Positions 53,242 through 59,189 of a DNA stretch of 59,189 bases are shown piece after piece (position 1 is the stretch's first letter; every line of letters starts with the position of its first letter). The notes under the pieces were generated by a model. It was not told the DNA's origin and ran no database searches. It was given only the letters and a program-made list of their open reading frames with translations. Source of the DNA: Chlorophyllum brunneum (Eukaryota; Basidiomycota; Agaricomycetes; Agaricales; Agaricaceae). Location of the stretch: contig OY756152.1 of assembly GCA_963576785.1 (NCBI GenBank), forward strand, positions 1-59,189, in the 5' to 3' direction. The position numbers and the translations under genes were made by a program.

Positions 53242-54077
53242 AGGTGCCAAACAGCCGAGACAATGTGTACTCTCGTCGGCTATCAGCCTGTTATCCCTAG
53301 CGTAACTTTTATCAATTGATCCTCGTCTATCCCATTTTATAGCGAGGGGTCACTATGCCCTACTTACGTATCTGTGCGACTTTTGAGTCTTTCAGTTAAG
53401 CATGCTTACCGCCATTGAACTCTGCGCAACCCTTCACTGGTTGATTGATCTCCATTCAATTTCTAGCTATACCTTATAAAGTTTATGATTATTTTATAAC
53501 TAAAATTAAAATCGCTCTAGTAACTAGAATAGTTGTAACAATTTTACTACTAGTAGCTTACGCTATAACTTTGATAACTTTGTTACTAACGCAGTTACTA
53601 TAAGTTAGCCTAATCTTGAGCTATTTTATTTGTGAGTTTTACTTAAAAACATAAAAATATGAAAAAGTAAAATACTTTTTTAAAAATATTTGGTTGTACT
53701 TTGCTACTTTATTAAAGACGACCGCCCCAGTCAAACTGCCAATTAGTCAACTATCCCTTTCGTTAGAAGGTAAACACAAACCCAACCCTAATTGTAAGGT
53801 TCCCAATATTTGTCCTAGATTCAGTTGCAACCAAAGGTAGCTTCGCTACTAGTGGAGGCTATTCGACTTCCCTATTCTCTCTTAACTAAGATTGTTCTAG
53901 ATTCGTATGATAACTAATTACAGTAAAGCTGCATAGGGTCTTCCCGTCCCCCTGGAGGTAACGCGCATCTGCACGCGTAATTCAATTTCACTGAGCAAGT
54001 TGTAGAGACAGTGAGACCATCGTTACATTATTGATACCGGACCACATTTAATGGCCAACTGATTTTGCTACCTTAGG

Positions 54078-54818
54078 CTAAAAGCTACTCTACATATTTC
54101 TATGCAGTTTGGACTATATCATCAAATATTAATATATTTGCTCAATTATCTAGTCTCTGAGGGCTATAGCTTAGTTATAGCTGCGCTATTCTAATATTAA
54201 CAACCTAACGAAGTTATCGGCAGCCACTAAGCTTAAGTATATTAGCTTAATTTAAGGGGTAGCTATAAATATAAGCTTAATTTACAGGCCAGCAGCTGAA
54301 CTATTCAACTAAAGTTAATTCTTCTTTATTGAAGAAAGAATTCTTATCCTTAATAATTCCAAGTATATAAAATATAGTAACTTTGTTACTACCTTTCCCT
54401 TGAAGCTTATAGGATAGTTTAACCATTTCAATTAGATCTTCTTTGTTTTAGCGCAGCTATCCGAAGATAACATTACAATTTCCTTAAAGATAGAATATTC
54501 TTCTTTTTTACAACTAAATGGTTTAGCTACGCTACATAAGTTTCTAAAAAGGGTATTACATATTTAATTATTTGCTTATAACCTTTCAAAGTATAAACAT
54601 AAACATCAGGAGATCCAGTTTAGTTACCGAATAGTAACTTTGTTACTAACGAATAGCGTACGCTATACTATATTCCCTGCTGATTGTCCATTGTAGTATC
54701 TTTAAGATTTTCACTTAATGTGTAGCAAAGTTATAGCGAACGCTACTAAGTACTTAAAGCTTTAGGATGTTCCAGCATATCATCGAGTTTATTGAGGACC
54801 CTATAGGTTTTTAATCAA
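54078..54818 (-). mobile_element. rnl group I intron 1 (I-CeuI-like site, about 1923)
   Basis: Joining TAACTATGAGGAT to CCTAAGGTAGC restores the 23S sequence at the same length as E. coli (TAACTATAACGGT/CCTAAGG). Core GGACTATATC at 54111-54120, P4 TTCCCTGCTGATTG at about 54675. At 741 nt it is short for an ORF-bearing intron. Confidence 0.9.
54300..54620 (-). pseudogene. LAGLIDADG C-terminal relic in rnl intron 1
   Basis: Minus-strand pieces such as GSPDVYVYTLKGYKQIIKYV, then IFKEIVML and DLIEMVKLSYKLQGKG, look like the C-terminal half of a LAGLIDADG protein. Hairpin elements (TAGCGTAGCTA, TAGCTGCGCTA, GTAACAAAGTTAC) break it. No catalytic motif remains. Confidence 0.55.
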
Positions 54819-57264
54819 ATCCTCATAGTTAAGACCGCTATTAACCAGATTTTCGATCAGTCACTTGTATTAATGACCTTTCTTATATTAATGGCATCGG
54901 GCAAATTTCACACAGTATACTATCATATTAATGATTGCACTGTGTTGTGTTTTTAGTAAACAGTCGGGGCCTCCGATTCTGTGCCACCGCTCTAATTTAC
55001 AGCCGAGGCTGAAAATTTATGCGGTACCTCTTATCGTCTAACTTAGGAGGTGAACTTGCCGAGTTCCTTAACAACTTTTAGCTCTACGCCTTAGTATACT
55101 CTACCTACGAACCTGTGTCGGTTTAGGGTACGGTAGTATCTATAAAATATTAATTTCCTGGTCTAGCGAAGCTAGAAGCTAGCTAGACTTTCTATTTTAT
55201 ACTCATCAGTCACAGCTTTAGCTATTATCCTTAGAGGCCGCATTAAATCAAAGTGGATTAACCTTTCTTTTTTTGAAACCCTTTCGTATTCGGCGAGAAG
55301 TATTATAACTTCTTTTTACGTTACTCATGTCAGCATTATCTCTTCAGTAACCTAAAATACAATGAAACACTGTACTATCATTAGTTTGACTGAATGTTCT
55401 ACTACCTAGATTAACTTTATTATAATAAAATATTAAAGATAACCAACACGATATCGGTTGATTGTTTAAGACCCGTTAAATTTTCGGCGCTAGTATCTAT
55501 TTTAGTAGCCTTGTTTAGCTACGCTAACGAAGTTACTAGACTGCTGATGCGTTGTTACAAACGTTCATTATAAGTAGCGACTGCCAGGCTCACTTAACAG
55601 CTGTATACGATAATCATACGTCCTTAATTTCACTTAACAATCATTCGGGACCTTGATCAGTGTTCTCGGCTGTTTCCGTCTTGACTGCCCAACTTAGCTT
55701 GAGCAGTCTGAATATCTACCATCAATTTATGTAATTCCGAGATTCGCTTCCAAAGGTAAGATTTTCTAGGTCCCCGCAACCTAAACGCATAAAAATTAAT
55801 AGCCTAGTAACTAAAATAGCTACGCTATAGTTACTTTGTTACTATATCTTTTTACTTGTTGGGAATTGCCTTGCTGTACCTCCATAAATCTATATAGGTA
55901 GATGTCATACTTAAATATGTTTCGTAGAAAACCAGCTAGCACCAGGTCAGATTGGCATTTCACCGCTTACTTAAACTCTTCGGAGAATTATGCAACATTC
56001 ACCCGTTCGATCCATTATAATCTGGTCTAAGTAAGATCACCTGGCTTCGGGTCTAATAGTAGTAACTTATCCATCATTGTTTAGCGGCCTAACAAAGTTA
56101 GGCTACTAATACTATATCCAGTCGCTTTCGCTAGGGCTTTTAACCTTGCTACTACTATTAAGTTGCTGACCCATTATGCAAAAGGTACGCCGTCATTCTG
56201 TTGTAAGAATTCCGACTGCTTATAGAGTTACTAATTCATGATCTATTTCACCAATTCTAGTTTTGCTAATATTTTAATTATTATTAGCAAAGCTATTAAA
56301 TTTTAGGTATACTACTCGCTTTTCAAACTTTTCCTTCACAGTACTTTTTCACTATCGCTAAATTTACAATACTTAGCCTTAGAGGATGGTTCCCCTGTTT
56401 TCCGACAAGTTATCTCTCATCGTACTTATTTTAGTAGTAACTAGCATTCGCTAGTAACTACTTCGGTTACTAATAACTAGCTTCTCCACTAGATTAGCTT
56501 CTCCACTAGTTATTATATTATGATATAAACCTACAGGACTTTTACTTTTTACCTTTTTTAGTAATAGCATTCTAACTTTGTTACAATATAATTATTGTTG
56601 TAGTTACTAGCATTCGCTAGTTACTACCATCGGTTATAACGAAGTTAGCGTACGCTACTATAATTTTTCAATTTATATTTTAATATATTAGCAGGCTAGT
56701 CCGATTTCACTCACCATTACTTTCGGAGTCTCGGTTGATTTCCTTTCCTTTCCCTACTGAAATGTTTTACTTCAGGAAGTAATTAATTAATAAGGTTTAC
56801 CTTAGGATCGCTTAAATGTATTAAATACCTTAATACTTAAGATTATTTTAAGCTTTTGGGTTGTACCCTCCTTATATGTATAAATTTGCCTTAGTTTTCC
56901 TTAATAACCCCTTTAATTAACTTTAAATTAAATTTAAAATGATGAGACTATATTAACATCGATACTTTTATGGTATCCGAATATAAACTGTTTTTAAATA
57001 TAATGCTAGCGTACGCTAACTTCGTTACCATAACAAAGTAAGTAACAAAGTTACTACGCTAGTCTAGCGAAGCTAGAATGGCGCAGCTAGTAGCTACTAC
57101 TCCCTTATACACCCTTGTAGTAGCAAAGCTATTTTTAAATTTAAAAAATCCCCAAAACGTAAAAAAGGCCTGTCCTAGAGTAACTTCGTTAGAATAGCCC
57201 AGCTATTCTAGTTAAGCGAAATAAAACCCCAAAAACAGCTTCTCTATCTACTTTGATATTTAAA

Positions 57265-57328
57265 CTAAAAGAGTATTATGTAAAATAATATGTTAGACAC
57301 TATCAATTAACTTATTTTAAAACAAATA
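57265..57328 (+). promoter_or_regulatory. captured atp9 leader before orf253
   Basis: 64 nt matching 302-365 at 63 of 64 positions, ending at the ATG. The similarity drops sharply upstream of CTAAAAGAG. Confidence 0.9.
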
Positions 57329-58090
57329 ATGTTCGAAACTTTTAAAAGCAAAATAAATAGGAGCTTAAAAATTATTACAACGGGAGCTACTCTATTAACC
57401 TACAAATCCTGGTTTGAAGCTAAAGAAGAAAGTAACAAATTAAAAAATCAAATGTTAGATATAAAAAATGAAATAAGTAATCTAAGCGAAACAGTAAATA
57501 AGGATGTTATAGATAATTCTATTAAAAACAAAATAATAGAAGAAATTCAACCGTTGAAAGAATCTTTTAGCAAAATAGAAATCTTAGAGCAAAAGGTTGA
57601 TTCAATTATAGAACAAACTCAAATGTTTAAATCTAAACCTGATTCAGCTATTATGACAGAGATTCAATCCTCTAAAGAAGAAATAGGCAAAATACTTTCT
57701 AAAACTATTACTAAATTAGAAGAACTAGAAAAATTTTTAGAAGAAAATGAGTGGACTAAAAAACTATCTGATGATAATTTTCTATTTAATCTAATCAAAG
57801 AATATAAAGACTATTTATCTACTTTATCTGTTGAAGAATTATGTATTTTAATGAATCTATTAGTATGTGTTTTTATTTTAACTTGTTTAATAACTATAAT
57901 ATTTGCTTTCTATGGAAACTATTTTATAAACAAATTATCTTTAGAAACAAAATACCCTAAAATAAGTGGGTTTATTAAATGGAGAATAAAATTTCAACAC
58001 TACTATATTATAGTAAATTCTATTTACATAGTAGTAGCTTTAGGCCTAATCAGTTATGTAAATTTTGTGACTTTATTTGTTATTAGTTAA
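57329..58090 (+). CDS. orf253, coiled-coil protein with two C-terminal helices
   Basis: An intact 253-aa hypothetical protein. Residues 1-12 lie in DNA that still resembles atp9 (AAAATAAATAGGAGCT against AAAATATATAGGAGCT). Residues 30-150 are strongly charged and predicted coiled coil (NKLKNQMLDIKNEISNLSE, LEQKVDSIIEQTQ, KLEELEKFLEENE). Residues about 170-195 and 222-250 are membrane helices joined by LETKYPKISGFIKWRIKF. The C-terminal layout matches the fragment at 11671-12027. No enzyme motif is present. A TACCCCCTT run follows 22 nt after the stop. It is probably expressed, given the captured leader and intact frame. Its role is unknown, perhaps as a membrane-anchored plasmid-type protein. 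Confidence 0.8.
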   Translation: MFETFKSKINRSLKIITTGATLLTYKSWFEAKEESNKLKNQMLDIKNEISNLSETVNKDVIDNSIKNKIIEEIQPLKESFSKIEILEQKVDSIIEQTQMFKSKPDSAIMTEIQSSKEEIGKILSKTITKLEELEKFLEENEWTKKLSDDNFLFNLIKEYKDYLSTLSVEELCILMNLLVCVFILTCLITIIFAFYGNYFINKLSLETKYPKISGFIKWRIKFQHYYIIVNSIYIVVALGLISYVNFVTLFVIS

Positions 58091-58665
58091 CTAATAAGTA
58101 TGGTTTTATTACCCCCTTAGCGTACGCTAACGAATAGCTACTAACTTCGTTACTCTAATTTAAGCTGAAAAGGGACTAAGTTACACTAACGAATAGTATA
58201 GCGTACGCTATTCGGTAGTAACAAAGTTACTGTGCTAACGTAGTTACTACTGACACACGCTATCATTCGCTACTAATATTAAACAGAGTAACTGCGTTAT
58301 AGTAACGAAGTTAGCGTACGCTATACTAACGAAGTTACTACGCTATTCGTTAGAATGCTAGAAAGCTAAAATTTTATTGTTAGTTCATATTTAAATATAA
58401 AATATGCTGCTCCTAACAGTTATACGTAGGTTTACCGTAAGATCTAAAATTTGCCTTATTTCAAGTAAAACCTAGGATAGCGTACGCTAGAAAATTCAGT
58501 TTTAACAATATCTATTTAGTAATAGTAACCTCCGGTAGCATTCGCTACTAACTTCGTTGTTCTGAGCCAATTTAAATTACACACCTGAAAATTTGTATCT
58601 CTTAATCGTAGTAACTTCGTTAGTCCGCTAGCTTTTAATAGCTAAATCTACTACTAGTTATTGTA

Positions 58666-58706
58666 AAGTAGCGTACGCTTTAACGCTGTTAAAGCGTACG
58701 CTACTT
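58666..58706 (+). repeat. 19-bp perfect hairpin with GCT loop
   Basis: AAGTAGCGTACGCTTTAAC, triloop GCT, then the exact complement. The longest perfect single hairpin I found, built on the TAGCGTACGCT core. Confidence 0.92.
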
Positions 58707-58875
58707 GTAGTAGTAACTTCGTTAGTCCGCTACTGCGGCTACCGCTACTACAGTACGCTATTAGCCTGCGTTACTAGACTAACGAAGTTACTGCCTATAA
58801 AGAATAAAATTTTAATACACTTATTACTAAAAGAAGATTAAGTTTAAAACAAAAATTGTTTTGTGTGTGCATCCG

Positions 58876-58950
58876 CAATAAGAAGCCTTTTGGCTTATTA
58901 TTGTAGCCTGTATCAAATTAAGGCTAATACTTTTATGACTTAATTTGATA
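58876..58950 (+). repeat. pair of adjacent hairpins unlike the dispersed family
   Basis: Hairpin 1: CAATAAGAAGCC, TTTT, GGCTTATTATTG (58876-58903, one mismatch). Hairpin 2: TATCAAATTAAG, 16-nt loop, CTTAATTTGATA (58911-58950, perfect 12 bp). A double-hairpin shape just upstream of trnF on the circle. Confidence 0.8.
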
Positions 58951-59189
58951 ATAGCTTAACGAAGTAGTAGTAACTTTGTTAGTGTGCAAGTAGTGTAAGC
59001 TAACATCGCTACAACTTCCACTTCCAGTAGAACTACAACTACAAGTAACTCTGTTATAGCAAGGATACTATAAACTAACGGAGTTACTATCTTAAGATTG
59101 TTAAATTTAATATTTTTCTAGCGTATTAACTTCGTTAGAAGCGGTCGCTAACTTCGTTAGGCGATCAAGAAAATAAGTAATAAAATGTA

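Larger units (their letters stand above)
51080..57010 (-). rRNA. rnl: large subunit rRNA, two group I introns
   Basis: 23S-type blocks lie in order on the minus strand: CGGATACC..TCGATG at the 5' end (about 56960-56985), AAATCAACCGAGACTCCG (about 56735), CCTAAGGTAGC (54068-54077), the PCR-primer site GACCCTATGCAGCTTTACTG (about 53925), GATAAAAGTTACGCTAGGG (about 53297), and GTACTAAT near the 3' end (about 51100). Exons: 54819-57010, 53242-54077, 51080-51547. Outer ends are approximate. Variable regions (53470-53700, 55500-55550, 56060-56130, 56430-56690) are swollen by hairpin elements that must be in the RNA unless spliced. Confidence 0.93.
58091..59189. repeat. spacer orf253 to trnF
   Basis: No gene. 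It holds the C run (58112-58118), many hairpin elements, a 19-bp perfect hairpin (58666-58706) and a distinct pair of longer hairpins (58876-58950). Confidence 0.65.

Noticed and set aside
58050..58083. orf253 C terminus SYVNFVTL resembles the element peptide AYANFVTL
   Set aside because: The related fragment at 11671-12027 has a hydrophobic helix at this place too, and the DNA match is weak, so chance within a membrane helix is more likely.

Overview
The window reads as one complete fungal mitochondrial genome of about 59.2 kb, almost certainly a basidiomycete and probably an agaricomycete. It begins exactly at tRNA-Phe, as circular assemblies are often rotated. It carries the full set of 14 respiratory-chain and ATP synthase subunits (cob, cox1-3, nad1-6, nad4L, atp6, atp8, atp9), rps3, both rRNAs and 26 tRNA genes that cover all 20 amino acids. 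cox1 and rnl contain group I introns. I assign the lineage from gene content, gene pairs (nad2/nad3, nad4L/nad5) and intron sites, and cannot name a species.

Layout. 1-4668 (+): atp9 among ten tRNAs. 4032-4716 and 13010-13694 form an exact-length 685-bp inverted repeat, each arm holding a tRNA-Ile, around cob and cox2 (+) and nad3, nad2 and plasmid-like ORF remnants (-). 14043-38346 (-): atp6, nad1, nad5-nad4L, cox3, atp8, nad6, nad4 and cox1. cox1 has six group I introns, all with homing-endonuclease frames (four LAGLIDADG, two GIY-YIG), and an 11-nt micro-exon. 38766-39065 (-): a small ORF driven by a copy of the atp9 leader. 39519-42645 (-): three tRNAs, then rns. 43455-46310 (+): two decayed family B DNA polymerase copies of linear-plasmid origin. 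46699-50859 (-): rps3 inside a tRNA cluster. 51080-57010 (-): rnl with two group I introns whose endonuclease genes are ruined. 57265-58090 (+): orf253, again behind a near-identical atp9 leader.

The outstanding feature is the filling between genes. Nearly every spacer, several intron ORFs, the plasmid relics, the variable parts of both rRNAs, and parts of nad2, nad6 and rps3 are packed with one modular family of tiny hairpins. Their arms are TAGC/GCTA, TAAC/GTTA, GTAACC/GGTTAC or TAGCGTACGCTA, and their loops are usually 3-4 nt (GAA, AAA, TTC, GCA, GAAT). They resemble in kind the double-hairpin elements and GC clusters known from other fungal mitochondria, but the motif set here is its own. 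A second signal is a C-run motif, usually (T)ACCCCC(C)TT. Outside tRNAs and rRNAs every run of five or more C/G that I found puts the C run on the same strand as the gene just upstream, usually 20-300 nt past its end. It looks like a transcript 3'-end mark.

The genes form a normal oxidative phosphorylation and mitochondrial translation set. The accessory part is a record of selfish DNA: group I introns, plasmid polymerase relics, a membrane-ORF family that has captured the atp9 5' leader, and hairpin elements that have spread through all of these and broken many. Core genes contain no in-frame UGA and the only tRNA-Trp has a CCA anticodon, yet three intron ORFs need UGA to be read through, probably as Trp.
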